Below are positions 53,449 to 62,492 of a DNA stretch of 64,000 nt, one piece after another. Numbering within the stretch: the first letter of the stretch is position 1; every line of letters begins with the position of its first letter. The translations under genes were made by a program, and so were the position numbers. This DNA is from RAM1 sp041905405 (GTDB lineage Bacteria > Pseudomonadota > Gammaproteobacteria > Burkholderiales > Burkholderiaceae_C), in NCBI GenBank assembly GCA_041905405.1, contig JAYRLC010000003.1, forward strand, positions 1 to 64,000, in the 5' to 3' direction. The notes below the pieces were generated by a model that saw only the letters and a program-made list of their open reading frames with translations, had not been told where the DNA came from and did not search any database.

Positions 53449-54216
53449 ATGAAAATCCTTATCTCGAACGACGATGGCTTCCAGGCGCCCGGCATCGTGG
53501 CGCTGCACGACGCCCTCAAGGACATCGCACAGGTCGAAGTCGTGGCGCCGGAACACAACAACAGCGCCAAGTCAAACGCGCTGACCCTGCACTCGCCGTT
53601 GTATGTCCACCAGGCGGCCAACGGCTTTCGCTACATCAACGGCACCCCCGCCGACTGCGTCCACATCGCGCTGACCGGCCTGCTGGACTATCGCCCCGAC
53701 CTGATCGTCAGTGGCATCAACAACGGTGCCAACATGGGAGACGACACGATCTATTCCGGCACCGTGGGCGCCGCGATGGAAGGCTATCTGTTCGGCATTC
53801 CCGCGATCGCCTTTTCGCAGACCGACAAAGGCTGGAAGCACATCGACGCCGCGGCCCGTGTCGCGCGTGAACTGGTTCAGCAGCTTGCGCGCCAGGAGCT
53901 GTCCGGGGCGGCGCCCTGGCTTCTGAATGTGAACATTCCCAGCCTGCCGTTCGACCAGATCAAGCCGCTGAAGGTCTGCCGGTTGGGCCGGCGCCATGCC
54001 GCGGAAAAAGTCATCGCCCAGGACAGCCCCCGCGGCGAAACCATGTACTGGATCGGTGGCGCGGGCGCGGCCAAGGATGACGCCGAGGGAACGGATTTCC
54101 ACGCAACGGCGCTGGGCCATGTGGCGCTGACCCCGCTCAAGGTGGACCTGACTGATCACGACAGCCTGCGCTATTGGGCGCAGACGGCACAGCGCCTGGC
54201 GGCGGAGGCTGCATGA
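53449..54216 (+). CDS. surE: 5'/3'-nucleotidase SurE
   Basis: Metal-dependent phosphatase of 255 residues acting on nucleoside monophosphates. The signature is MKILISNDDGFQAPGIVALH with the metal-binding Asp pair (NDDG), followed by APEHNNSAKSNALTL and VSGINNGANMGDDTIYSGTV with Asn ligands. ATG at 53449 is the start of family sequence. It is the first gene of the surE-pcm-nlpD-rpoS operon and overlaps pcm in ATGA. Confidence 0.96.
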   Translation: MKILISNDDGFQAPGIVALHDALKDIAQVEVVAPEHNNSAKSNALTLHSPLYVHQAANGFRYINGTPADCVHIALTGLLDYRPDLIVSGINNGANMGDDTIYSGTVGAAMEGYLFGIPAIAFSQTDKGWKHIDAAARVARELVQQLARQELSGAAPWLLNVNIPSLPFDQIKPLKVCRLGRRHAAEKVIAQDSPRGETMYWIGGAGAAKDDAEGTDFHATALGHVALTPLKVDLTDHDSLRYWAQTAQRLAAEAA

Positions 54217-54998
54217 CTACGCCCCGCAGGCCGGGATTTCCGGCGCGGCTGGGCCCGGCGTCCGGGCCGGCGCCACAGGCGCGCAAGCCCGCGTCGTCCG
54301 CTGCACCGCGACCCGGCGCCGTGGCCGCGCGTCCGCAAGGCGTGGGCCTGGACTCCAGCGCCGTGCGCGCAGGCATGGTGCGCAAGCTCGCCCAGCAGGG
54401 CGTGACCGATGCGCGCATTCTGGCAGCCATGGGCCAGGTGGAGCGCCACCGGTTTGTGGACAGCGCGCTTGTCAATCAGGCGTACGAGGACACCAGCCTG
54501 CCGATCGGGCTGGGCCAGACCATTTCAAAGCCCAGCGTGGTGGCGCGCATGGCCGAGCTGCTGGTGGGGGGCGTCACGGGCGCGGACGGAAAGCTGGGCC
54601 GTGTGCTGGAGATCGGCACCGGTTGCGGCTATCAGGCTGCAGTGCTGGGGTTGCTTGCCACCGAGGTCTACAGCATCGAGCGCCTGCGTGGCCTGCACGA
54701 CCGGGCACGCGAGAACCTGCGGCCGTTTCGCCTGGCGAATGTTCACCTGCTGTTTGGTGACGGGATGGCCGGGTACCCCAAGGGCGCGCCGTATGCCGGC
54801 ATCATCGCAGCGGCCGGTGGCGATGCCGTGCCGCAGGCATGGATCGACCAACTGGCGGTGGGGGGGCGCATCGTGGCGCCCATGGTCACGGCCGCCGGGC
54901 ATCAGGCTTTGGTCTTGATTGAGAAATCATCGACCCGATTGCAACAAACTGTTCTTGAGAGCGTTCACTTTGTCCCCCTAAAATCAGGCATCGCTTGA
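54213..54998 (+). CDS. pcm: Protein-L-isoaspartate O-methyltransferase
   Basis: A 261-residue enzyme that methylates L-isoaspartyl residues for repair of aged proteins. The SAM-binding motif is VLEIGTGCGYQAAVLG, and the PCMT signature LPIGLGQTISKPSVVARMAE precedes it. An N-terminal Pro/Ala-rich extension of about 45 residues is longer than in Escherichia coli Pcm. It overlaps surE in ATGA and precedes nlpD by 14 bases. Confidence 0.94.
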   Translation: MTTPRRPGFPARLGPASGPAPQARKPASSAAPRPGAVAARPQGVGLDSSAVRAGMVRKLAQQGVTDARILAAMGQVERHRFVDSALVNQAYEDTSLPIGLGQTISKPSVVARMAELLVGGVTGADGKLGRVLEIGTGCGYQAAVLGLLATEVYSIERLRGLHDRARENLRPFRLANVHLLFGDGMAGYPKGAPYAGIIAAAGGDAVPQAWIDQLAVGGRIVAPMVTAAGHQALVLIEKSSTRLQQTVLESVHFVPLKSGIA

Positions 54999-55012
54999 AG
55001 GGAAACAACAGG

Positions 55013-55906
55013 ATGACCGAGTCGTTGAACCGGGGCGCAGGCATTGCGCTTGTCGTGGTGGTGGCTGCTGCGATGGTGGGGTGCGCGTCCAGCTCGCGCA
55101 CGCCGGCGCCGGTGGAAGACCGCGGCGCCGGCGTGTCCCGGCCTGCTCCTGTGGCAACTGAAACCGCGCCTGCCGCAGGCAAGGTATTGCCCGGTGCGGA
55201 AAACGCCGGCAAACCCGGCTACTACACCGTCAAGCCAGGCGACACGCTGGTGCGTATTGGGCTGGAGCATGGGCAGAACTGGCGCGACCTCGTGCGCTGG
55301 AACGCGCTGGAAAATCCCAACATCATTGAAGTTGGCCAGGTGCTGCGCGTGGTGCCGCCCACGTCTGCTGTCGCCGCGGCTGACACCGGTGTCGTGGTGC
55401 GGCCGATCCCGTCGGGCACAGCCGCAGCCGGCACGCCGACCCAGGCGGCCAGCGCGCCGCGCCCTGCCACCGCCGCGTCCGCGCCTGCGGCTAGCGCTTC
55501 CGCACCCGCGGCGGCTTCGGCCGCGACCGGCAACGACGAAGAGGTGGGCTGGGCATGGCCCGTCAATGGAACGGTGATCGCCGGCTTCGATGACGCCAAG
55601 AACAAAGGGGTTGATATAGCCGGCAAGGCGGGCGACGCCGTGGTGGCCGCTGCCGATGGACGCGTCGTGTATGCCGGGGCGGGCCTGCGGGGCTACGGCA
55701 ACCTCATCATCCTCAAGCACAACAACACCTATCTGTCGGCGTACGCCCACAACCAGACTCTGTTGGTCAAAGAGGACCAGTCGGTGCGCAAGGGGCAGAA
55801 GATTGCCGAGATGGGCAATACCGATGCCGATCGCGTGAAACTGCACTTCGAGATCCGGCGGCAGGGCAAGCCTGTCGACCCGGCCAAGTACCTGCCGGCG
55901 CGGTAG
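55013..55906 (+). CDS. nlpD: NlpD/EnvC-like LysM-M23 lipoprotein
   Basis: A 297-residue outer-membrane lipoprotein (signal ends AAAMVGCAS). One LysM domain (YYTVKPGDTLVRIGLEHG), a Pro/Ala/Thr-rich linker and a C-terminal LytM/M23 domain are visible: NKGVDIAGKAGDAVVAAADG, GYGNLIILKHNNTYLSAYAH and KLHFEIRRQG. The expected metal-binding His before GVDIA is Asn (KNKGVD) and the first His of HxH is Lys (VKLHF), so it is catalytically dead, as in Escherichia coli NlpD, and probably activates an amidase (AmiC) in cell separation. ATG at 55013 has AAGGGA upstream. Confidence 0.93.
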   Translation: MTESLNRGAGIALVVVVAAAMVGCASSSRTPAPVEDRGAGVSRPAPVATETAPAAGKVLPGAENAGKPGYYTVKPGDTLVRIGLEHGQNWRDLVRWNALENPNIIEVGQVLRVVPPTSAVAAADTGVVVRPIPSGTAAAGTPTQAASAPRPATAASAPAASASAPAAASAATGNDEEVGWAWPVNGTVIAGFDDAKNKGVDIAGKAGDAVVAAADGRVVYAGAGLRGYGNLIILKHNNTYLSAYAHNQTLLVKEDQSVRKGQKIAEMGNTDADRVKLHFEIRRQGKPVDPAKYLPAR

Positions 55907-55910
55907 CTCC

Positions 55911-56903
55911 ATGAAAAAGCGCAACAGCCACGGCAAGACCCCTGCTTCGGGTGCAGTCGATGGCTTTGGCGCGGATGCTGAGGCCCCGCAGGAGCGGGCG
56001 GATTCTTCCCGGAAGGAATCGTTGGCCGACGTGGCAGGCGAGTCCAGCGATACGCTCACGCTGTACTTGCGTGATGTCCGGCGTACCGAGCTGTTTACGG
56101 CCGAGGAAGAGTTCGAAGTCGCCACCCGGGCCCGGGCCGGAGATTTCGAGGCCCGCCAGTCGATGATCGAGCACAACCTGCGGCTTGTGGTGAGCATCGC
56201 CAAAGGCTATCTGGGCCGTGGCGTGCCCCTTGCGGACCTGATCGAGGAAGGCAATCTGGGGCTGATGCATGCCACGACCAAGTTCGAGCCCGAGCGCGGG
56301 TTCCGCTTTTCCACCTACGCCACCTGGTGGATCAGGCAGGCTGTGGAGCGCGCGGTCATGAACCAGGGCCGCGTGATCCGGCTGCCCGTGCACGTCGTGC
56401 GTGAGCTGCAGCAGGTGCTGCGGGCGCGCCGCATGCTGGAAAGCGACCCCGCGTTCGCCGATCGCCGCAATGGCCTGGAAGGCGAGGGCGTGCGTGTGGA
56501 GGATGTGGCCGCACTGCTGGGTCGCGAGGTGCAGGAGGTGGCCGACCTGCTGGCCATGGCCGAAACACCCCGGTCGCTGGACGCCGCCGTGGACCGATCT
56601 GACGACGATCACACCCTGGGCGACAGCCTGGCCGACACCGATGCGCAGGACCCCACGGGTGTCACCCACAGCCACGAAGTCGAGCGGCTGCTGGACAACT
56701 GGATCGACGCGCTGTCCGCGCGCGAGAAAGAAGTGCTCGAAGGCCGCTTCGGCCTGCATGACCGCGAGCCCGAGACGCTGGAAGTGCTCAGCGAGCGCCT
56801 GGGTCTGACGCGTGAGCGCGTGCGGCAGATACAGAACGAGGCGCTGCTCAAGCTGCGCCGACACATGGTGCGAAGCGGCGTCAACAAGGAAGCGCTGCTG
56901 TAG
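55911..56903 (+). CDS. rpoS: RNA polymerase sigma factor RpoS
   Basis: Stationary-phase/general-stress sigma factor, 330 residues. Region 1.2 is TLTLYLRDVRRTELFTAEEE, region 2 HNLRLVVSIAKGYLGRGVPL and DLIEEGNLGLMHATTKFEPE with RFSTYATWWIRQAVERAVMN, region 4 SERLGLTRERVRQIQNEALL. Follows nlpD after 4 bases, in the conserved surE-pcm-nlpD-rpoS order, so it is surely RpoS rather than another sigma. The first 40 residues are variable. Confidence 0.97.
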   Translation: MKKRNSHGKTPASGAVDGFGADAEAPQERADSSRKESLADVAGESSDTLTLYLRDVRRTELFTAEEEFEVATRARAGDFEARQSMIEHNLRLVVSIAKGYLGRGVPLADLIEEGNLGLMHATTKFEPERGFRFSTYATWWIRQAVERAVMNQGRVIRLPVHVVRELQQVLRARRMLESDPAFADRRNGLEGEGVRVEDVAALLGREVQEVADLLAMAETPRSLDAAVDRSDDDHTLGDSLADTDAQDPTGVTHSHEVERLLDNWIDALSAREKEVLEGRFGLHDREPETLEVLSERLGLTRERVRQIQNEALLKLRRHMVRSGVNKEALL

Positions 56904-56913
56904 CATCCCGGGC

Positions 56914-57699
56914 ATGACCTGGCCCGTACTTGTTTTCGATATTGAGTCCATCCCCGACATCGCAGGGCTGCGCGCGTTGCGCGGCGAGCCGGCAGACGCC
57001 TCTGATGAACAGGTTTTCGCGGCCTGGGCACAGGAGCGCAAGGACAAGGGGCAGAGCGACTTCATGCCGCTGCACCTGCAGCGCATCCTGGTGATCAGTT
57101 GCGTGTTCCGCAATGCCGATGGCCTGCGCGTGCATTCGTTCGTGGACCGCGACGGCGCGAGCGAAGGCAAGGTCGTGCAGACCTTTTTCAACACGATAGA
57201 AAAGCACGTGCCCCAGCTTGTGAGCTGGAACGGCGGTGGCTTTGACTTGCCCGTGCTGCACTACCGCGGGCTGCGGCATGGCGTGGTGGCTGACAAGTAC
57301 TGGGACCTGGGCGATGACGATCGCGAGTTCAAGTGGAACAACTACATCAGCCGGTACCACATGCGCCACCTGGATCTGATGGATCTGCTGGCGATGTACC
57401 AGCCGCGCGGCGTCGCGCCGCTGGATGCCATGGCCAAGCTTTGCGGATTCCCGGGCAAGCTGGGCATGGACGGTTCGCAGGTTTATTCGGCCTATCTGGA
57501 CGGCAAGCTCGATGAGATCCGGCGTTATTGCGAGACGGACGTCATGAACACCTATCTGGTGTACTGCCGCTTCCAGAAAATGCGCGGCGGCCTGACCGAG
57601 AAGGAATACGACCAGGAGATTGAATTCGTCAAGGAAACGCTGGGCAACCTGGCGCCTGCCGAAGCGCACTGGCAGGAATACCTGGCGGCGTGGGCATAG
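56914..57699 (+). CDS. DEDDy 3'-5' exonuclease (PolB-like)
   Basis: A 261-residue predicted 3'-5' exonuclease. The DEDDy motifs are VFDIESIPD (Asp-x-Glu, residues 7-15), SWNGGGFDLPVLHYRG (Asp) and RRYCETDVMNTYLVYCRF (Tyr-x3-Asp). A middle block NNYISRYHMRHLDLMDLLAM carries additional conserved residues of this PolB-like exonuclease family. ATG at 56914 follows the rpoS stop by about 10 bases and starts MTWPVLVFDIES. Substrate in vivo unknown. Confidence 0.88.
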   Translation: MTWPVLVFDIESIPDIAGLRALRGEPADASDEQVFAAWAQERKDKGQSDFMPLHLQRILVISCVFRNADGLRVHSFVDRDGASEGKVVQTFFNTIEKHVPQLVSWNGGGFDLPVLHYRGLRHGVVADKYWDLGDDDREFKWNNYISRYHMRHLDLMDLLAMYQPRGVAPLDAMAKLCGFPGKLGMDGSQVYSAYLDGKLDEIRRYCETDVMNTYLVYCRFQKMRGGLTEKEYDQEIEFVKETLGNLAPAEAHWQEYLAAWA

Positions 57700-57702
57700 A
57701 TT

Positions 57703-58119
57703 TCAGCCGCCGGGGGCAAGTATCTCGTCGTAGCCGCGGCCTCTGAATTCCAGCAGATCGATGCCGTGTCCAAATGGATCGGCCAGGCTGGCCATGCGGC
57801 CCCACTTGCGGTCTTGAATGGGGCGTTCCAGTGTGGCGCCTGCCGACACGGCCCGTGCGGCTGCAGCGTCGATATCCACGACCACGAAGTCCAGGTGCAC
57901 CGGCGTCCAATGGCGCGCATAGCTGCGCCGCTGAGGGTTTGATTCACCCAGCGGCGCCGTACCACTGGCGTTTAGCAGCAGATCGACCGGGCTTGTGCCG
58001 CCCAGCAGCTCAGCCCAGTCGTTTCCCAGCCTGCGGCCCAGGCCAAGCCCCAATCCGTGGGTGTAGAACGCGATGGCGCGCTCCATATCGTCAACGTCGA
58101 TGCAGATGCGGATATCCAT
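57703..58119 (-). CDS. VOC (glyoxalase/bleomycin resistance) family protein
   Basis: A 138-residue protein with the vicinal oxygen chelate fold: MDIRICIDVDDMERAIAFYT at the start, VHLDFVVVDIDAAAARAVSA in the second half and DPFGHGIDLLEF near the end. Metal-ligand type residues His and Glu are present (VHLDF, DLLEF). ATG at 58119 has AGGAGACG upstream. Convergent with the exonuclease gene and divergent from rlmD; function not predictable. Confidence 0.85.
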   Translation of the reverse strand: MDIRICIDVDDMERAIAFYTHGLGLGLGRRLGNDWAELLGGTSPVDLLLNASGTAPLGESNPQRRSYARHWTPVHLDFVVVDIDAAAARAVSAGATLERPIQDRKWGRMASLADPFGHGIDLLEFRGRGYDEILAPGG

Positions 58120-58168
58120 GCCACGTCTCCTGAGAGGTGGGCAGTATGGCACCTGAGACAATCGGGGA

Positions 58169-59596
58169 ATGACAGTAGAGAACGAAAAGAGCGCCAGCCT
58201 CCCCGATGGCTGGTTGCACGTGGATGCGCTGGACATGGAGGCGCAGGGCGTGGCGCGCCGGCCCGACGGCAAGGTGGTGTTTATTGACGGTGCCTTGCCG
58301 TTCGAACTGGTCACGGCCAACGTGCACCGAAAGAAGAACAACTGGGAGCAGGCGTCGCTGTCTGCCATTCACAGGGAATCCTCCCAGCGCGTGAGGCCCC
58401 AGTGCCCGCATTTCGGTTTGCATGCGGGCGCCTGCGGCGGCTGCAAGATGCAGCATCTGCATGTGAGTGCACAGGTGGCCGTCAAGCAGCGCGTGCTGGA
58501 GGACAACCTCTGGCACCTGGGTAAGGTACGTGCGGGCAGCATCCTGCGCCCGATCGAAGGGCCAGCCTGGGGCTACCGTTACCGGGCACGCCTGTCGGTA
58601 CGTCATGTGCACAAGAAGGGCACCGTGCTGGTGGGCTTTCATGAGCGCAAGAGCCGCTACGTGGCCGACATGGGGGTATGTCCGGTGCTGCCGCCGCACG
58701 TGAGCGCCATGCTGATGCCGTTGCGCGAGCTGGTCGCTTCGATGGACGCCATCGAAACCTGCCCGCAGATCGAACTGGCCTGCGGTGATGAGGTGACGGC
58801 GTTGGTGCTGCGGCATCTGGAGCCGCTGGGCAACCAGGACAAGGACCGTTTGCGGGCGTTTGCCGCCGCCCATCCCGGGGTGCAGTGGTGGCTGCAGCCC
58901 AAGGGCCCGGACACGGTGCATCTGCTGGACGACGGCGGGCCGGTCTTGTCCTATGCCTTGCCGGATTTCGGCATCACCATGCCGTTTCGGCCAACGGACT
59001 TCACGCAGGTCAATCCGCACATCAACCGCGTGCTGGTGTCGCGCGCCTTGCGCTTGCTGGACGTGCAGCGCAGCGAACGCGTGATCGACTGGTTCTGCGG
59101 CCTGGGCAATTTCACGTTGCCCCTGGCCACGCAGGCCCGGGAGGTGCTGGGTGTCGAGGGCAGCGAGGCGCTGGTGGCCCGTTCGCGCGCGAACCATGCG
59201 CATAACCAGGCGCAGCGCGGCGGCCTGGCGTCGACGCAGTTCGTGGCACGCAACCTGTTCGAGATCACTCCGGCGATGCTGGTGGCGGACGGCGCCGCCG
59301 ACCGCTGGCTGGTGGATCCGCCGCGCGAAGGCGCCTTTGCGCTGGTCAAGGCGCTGGCCGACATCCATCAGGCCCGCATGGGCGCTGAAGGAGCAGCGCC
59401 CCTGCCTGAAGGCGCGGACGGCTGGACGCCGCCCAGGCGGATTGTCTATGTCAGCTGCAACCCCGCCACGCTTGCGCGTGATGCCGGGCTGCTGGTGCAC
59501 CAGGCAGGTTACGCCTGCACCGCGGCGGGTGTGGTGAACATGTTCCCGCACACCGCGCACGTGGAGAGCATCGCGGTGTTCGACTGGCTGGGCTAG
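58169..59596 (+). CDS. rlmD: 23S rRNA (uracil-1939-C5)-methyltransferase RlmD
   Basis: A 475-residue SAM-dependent rRNA methyltransferase. An N-terminal TRAM domain leads to a [4Fe-4S] cluster (Cys in RPQCPHFGLHAGACGGCKMQ), then the methyltransferase core with VIDWFCGLGNFTLPLA and NFTLP-type motif. The catalytic Cys lies in RIVYVSCNPATLARD and the base in HTAHVES. RumA (RlmD) and RlmC are related; the TRAM domain and Fe-S set favour RlmD. A bidirectional hairpin terminator follows. Confidence 0.93.
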   Translation: MTVENEKSASLPDGWLHVDALDMEAQGVARRPDGKVVFIDGALPFELVTANVHRKKNNWEQASLSAIHRESSQRVRPQCPHFGLHAGACGGCKMQHLHVSAQVAVKQRVLEDNLWHLGKVRAGSILRPIEGPAWGYRYRARLSVRHVHKKGTVLVGFHERKSRYVADMGVCPVLPPHVSAMLMPLRELVASMDAIETCPQIELACGDEVTALVLRHLEPLGNQDKDRLRAFAAAHPGVQWWLQPKGPDTVHLLDDGGPVLSYALPDFGITMPFRPTDFTQVNPHINRVLVSRALRLLDVQRSERVIDWFCGLGNFTLPLATQAREVLGVEGSEALVARSRANHAHNQAQRGGLASTQFVARNLFEITPAMLVADGAADRWLVDPPREGAFALVKALADIHQARMGAEGAAPLPEGADGWTPPRRIVYVSCNPATLARDAGLLVHQAGYACTAAGVVNMFPHTAHVESIAVFDWLG

Positions 59597-59618
59597 AGCG
59601 ACCTAGAGCTACAAATAA

Positions 59619-59643
59619 ACAAGGGGGCCACAGGCCCCCTTGT
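59619..59643. terminator. Hairpin terminator between rlmD and the Bax-inhibitor-like gene
   Basis: ACAAGGGGGCC-ACA-GGCCCCCTTGT, an 11-bp perfect stem with a T-rich 3' side, placed between convergent genes. Confidence 0.8.
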
Positions 59644-59677
59644 CGTATCCGGGCGTGGCCGCCCGCGAAGCTTCCGG

Positions 59678-60364
59678 TCAGTCGTTGCTGCCACCCGTCA
59701 GGCCCAGCAACGCCAGCAGGCTCTGGAACACGTTGAAGATGTCCAGGTACAGGGCCAGCGTCGCGCTGATGTAGTTGGTCTCGCCGCCATCGATGATCTG
59801 CTTCAGGTCGTACAGCATGTAGGCGCTGAAGATGCCGATGGCCATGATGCTGATGACCAGCATGCCGGTCGTGGAGCCGACGAACACGTTGATGATGCCG
59901 CCCACCATGATAGCCAGGGCGCCGACGAAGAGCCACTTGCCCATGCCCGACAGGTCGCGCTTGATCACGCTGGCCAGGCTGGCCATCACGAAGAACACGC
60001 CGGCAGTGCCGCCGAACGCCGTCATCACCAGGCTGGGACCGTTCTTGAAGCCCAGCACCATCGCGATCAGGCGCGACAGCATCAGGCCCATGAAGAAGGT
60101 GAAAGCCAGCAGCACGGGCACACCAGCGGCGGAGTTCTTGGTTTTTTCGATCGCGAACATGAAGCCGAACGCGCCGGCCAGGAACACGATGAGGCCGAGG
60201 CCACCGGACAGGCTGCGCGTGATGCCGGTGGCCACGCCCAGCCAGGCGCCCAGCACGGTGGGCAGCAGGCTCAGCGCGAGCAGCCAGTAGGTATTACGCA
60301 GCACGCGGTTGCGCTGCTGCTCGGTCGATACGGCATAGCCGTAGTCAATGGTCTGGTCGTTCAT
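59678..60364 (-). CDS. Bax inhibitor-1/YccA family membrane protein
   Basis: A 228-residue inner-membrane protein with seven predicted helices, typical of the Bax inhibitor-1 (YccA/YbhL) family. Motifs are RNTYWLLALSLLPTVLGAWL at the start, GGTAGVFFVMASLASVIKRD and AYMLYDLKQIIDGGETNYIS near the end. Conserved aspartates in the last helices fit a pH-sensitive channel or FtsH-modulating role seen in the family; the function here is unproven. Confidence 0.92.
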   Translation of the reverse strand: MNDQTIDYGYAVSTEQQRNRVLRNTYWLLALSLLPTVLGAWLGVATGITRSLSGGLGLIVFLAGAFGFMFAIEKTKNSAAGVPVLLAFTFFMGLMLSRLIAMVLGFKNGPSLVMTAFGGTAGVFFVMASLASVIKRDLSGMGKWLFVGALAIMVGGIINVFVGSTTGMLVISIMAIGIFSAYMLYDLKQIIDGGETNYISATLALYLDIFNVFQSLLALLGLTGGSND

Positions 60365-60480
60365 GCGTAGGACTCCTTTCGTTCCTGCGATGTGCAGTTG
60401 GGCGCATTCTAGGTCGATAAACCAGGCGTCTGGGCAAATAGCCGTACGGCGAGAAGCTGTACTGCCGTTATGCTCGGGGG

Positions 60481-60888
60481 ATGAAAACCAAACCCTTTCT
60501 GGAAGCAGCCGACGTCAAGGCGATCGGCGCCGCTGCTGAAGCCGAAGCCCTGAAGAACAACTGGGCCGTCACTATTGCCATCGTGGACGACGGCGGTCAC
60601 CTGCTGTGGCTGCAGCGCCTGGACGGCGCGGCGCCGATCTCGGCCCATATTGCCCCGGCCAAGGCCAACACGGCCGCTGTGGGGCGCCGCGAAAGCAAGC
60701 TGTACGAGGACATGATCAATGGCGGGCGCGTGTCGTTCCTGAGCGCCCCCGACCTCAAGGGGCTGCTGGAGGGCGGCGTGCCGATCGTCAAGGACGGTCA
60801 GGTGCTGGGTGCTGTCGGCGTCAGCGGCGTGAAGTCGGCCGAGGACGCCCAGATTGCCCGGGCGGGTATCGCAGCCCTGGGTCTCTGA
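60481..60888 (+). CDS. GlcG/HbpS family haem-binding-like protein
   Basis: A 135-residue protein of the GlcG/HbpS fold: NNWAVTIAIVDDGGHLLWLQ, LDGAAPISAHIAPAKANTAA and VPIVKDGQVLGAVGVSGVKS, ending DAQIARAGIAALGL. Members are octameric and bind haem or small ligands; the gene here has no signal peptide. The nearby hemP and TonB genes suggest, but do not show, a haem-related role. Confidence 0.85.
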   Translation: MKTKPFLEAADVKAIGAAAEAEALKNNWAVTIAIVDDGGHLLWLQRLDGAAPISAHIAPAKANTAAVGRRESKLYEDMINGGRVSFLSAPDLKGLLEGGVPIVKDGQVLGAVGVSGVKSAEDAQIARAGIAALGL

Positions 60889-60903
60889 CAGGCGTTCACG
60901 CAA

Positions 60904-60931
60904 AAAAGGCCACCGCATGCGGTGGCCTTTT
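60904..60931 (+). terminator. Hairpin terminator after the GlcG/HbpS gene
   Basis: AAAAGGCCACCGC-AT-GCGGTGGCCTTTT, 13-bp arms around a palindromic centre, ending in a T-run, just after the stop. Confidence 0.85.
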
Positions 60932-61031
60932 GGTTTGTGGTGTGGAAAAAATGCCTGGCTACCCGGTTGCCCGCTGGCTGGCAAAAAAACGACCTTGGAG
61001 ACTGAGAGCCTCGGGTCGCCCCACGATGAAT

Positions 61032-61241
61032 TTATTTGGTCAGGATCAGCTTGCCGAGTTTGGTGGACTGCAGCCGGTAGATCGCGCCGTTGTGGTTGAT
61101 GACGATCGCTTTCTGGCCTTGCAGCAACGCGTCGCTGGAAAGCTGGCGGAAGGCTCCGTCGGATTGCGGCTCGCCGGCAGTTGCGCTGGCTTTCTGCGTC
61201 GGCTCGCCGTCCGGTTCAGAAGGTGTGAAAGCGGTGGACAT
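61032..61241 (-). CDS. hemP: Hemin uptake protein HemP
   Basis: A 69-residue protein with the HemP signature near its end: SDALLQGQKAIVINHNGAIY then RLQSTKLGKLILTK. HemP is a small regulator or accessory of haem uptake that is strongly Fur-controlled. ATG at 61241 follows GGAGCTG. A near-perfect Fur box lies just upstream. The remaining haem-uptake genes (receptor and transporter) are not in the window. Confidence 0.85.
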   Translation of the reverse strand: MSTAFTPSEPDGEPTQKASATAGEPQSDGAFRQLSSDALLQGQKAIVINHNGAIYRLQSTKLGKLILTK

Positions 61242-61262
61242 GTATTTTTCAGCTCCTGATGC

Positions 61263-61281
61263 AAATGATAATGATTCTCAA
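61263..61281. promoter_or_regulatory. Fur box ahead of hemP
   Basis: AAATGATAATGATTCTCAA at 61263-61281 is close to the classical Fur consensus, and a second partial copy GAGAATGCAAGTCATTC follows at 61284-61300. It lies about 20 bases ahead of the hemP start, the position expected for iron repression. Confidence 0.8.
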
Positions 61282-61341
61282 AAGAGAATGCAAGTCATTC
61301 GCATCTTTGGCGTAGCTATCTGCCGTTGATCGCCAGCCGAG

Positions 61342-61755
<414 letters not shown>

Positions 61756-61761
61756 GGCTGT

Positions 61762-62484
61762 CTACGCCTTCTTCATGGGAACGACGCGGCCCTTGCCGCC
61801 CACGGACACGCGTGCGCCGGTGACGAAGTACGCATGCAGGTCATGCGCGAAGCGGTTCAGTTTGGCCAGCACGGACTTGTTGCCCCGCACTAGCGCGTTG
61901 TAGCCCAGCACGGCAGGGATCGCCACTGCCAGGCCCAGCGCCGTCATGATCAGTGCCTCGCCGATCGGGCCAGCCACGCGGTCGATGGTGGCCTGGCCGG
62001 CCATGCCGATGGACATCAGCGCATGGTAGATGCCCCACACCGTGCCAAAGAGGCCGACAAAGGGGGCCGTGGACCCCACGGACGCCAGCACCGCCAAGCC
62101 CGTCTGCAGGCGCGCGGTGGATTCGTCGATGCTGTTGCGCAGGCTGCGCGTGACCCAGTCGCTCACGTCCAGGCTGTCGTGCAACTGCGGCTTGGCGCTA
62201 TCCCTGTTCTGCAGGTGGGCGGCTGCGTCGCGGCCTTCCAGCGCGAGCTGGCGGAACGGATTGGCCGGGTCGCTGCCGAGCTTGCTGACGCCATCCGCGA
62301 AGTCGGCGGCATGCCAGAAGCTTTCGGTGGTGCGCGCCTGGCTGCTGAATTTGCGCAGGTCCAGCGCCTTGATGAGGATGACGATCCAGGACGCAAGGGA
62401 CATGCCCAGCAGCAGCAGGAACACGCCCTTGGTGACCAGGTCACCCTGTGTCCAGACATTGATGAGGCCGAATTGCGATTCCAT
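61762..62484 (-). CDS. exbB: ExbB/TolQ proton-channel protein
   Basis: A 240-residue MotA/TolQ/ExbB protein with three helices. The conserved block SVGSTAPFVGLFGTVWGIYH and the third-helix motif IGEALIMTALGLAVAIPAVL are present. ATG at 62484 is chosen as the start of a typical MESQFGLINVWTQGDLV N-terminus. It is 8 bases after tonB and 6 before exbD, so the three are cotranscribed. Confidence 0.93.
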   Translation of the reverse strand: MESQFGLINVWTQGDLVTKGVFLLLLGMSLASWIVILIKALDLRKFSSQARTTESFWHAADFADGVSKLGSDPANPFRQLALEGRDAAAHLQNRDSAKPQLHDSLDVSDWVTRSLRNSIDESTARLQTGLAVLASVGSTAPFVGLFGTVWGIYHALMSIGMAGQATIDRVAGPIGEALIMTALGLAVAIPAVLGYNALVRGNKSVLAKLNRFAHDLHAYFVTGARVSVGGKGRVVPMKKA

Positions 62485-62492
62485 GGCTTGCT

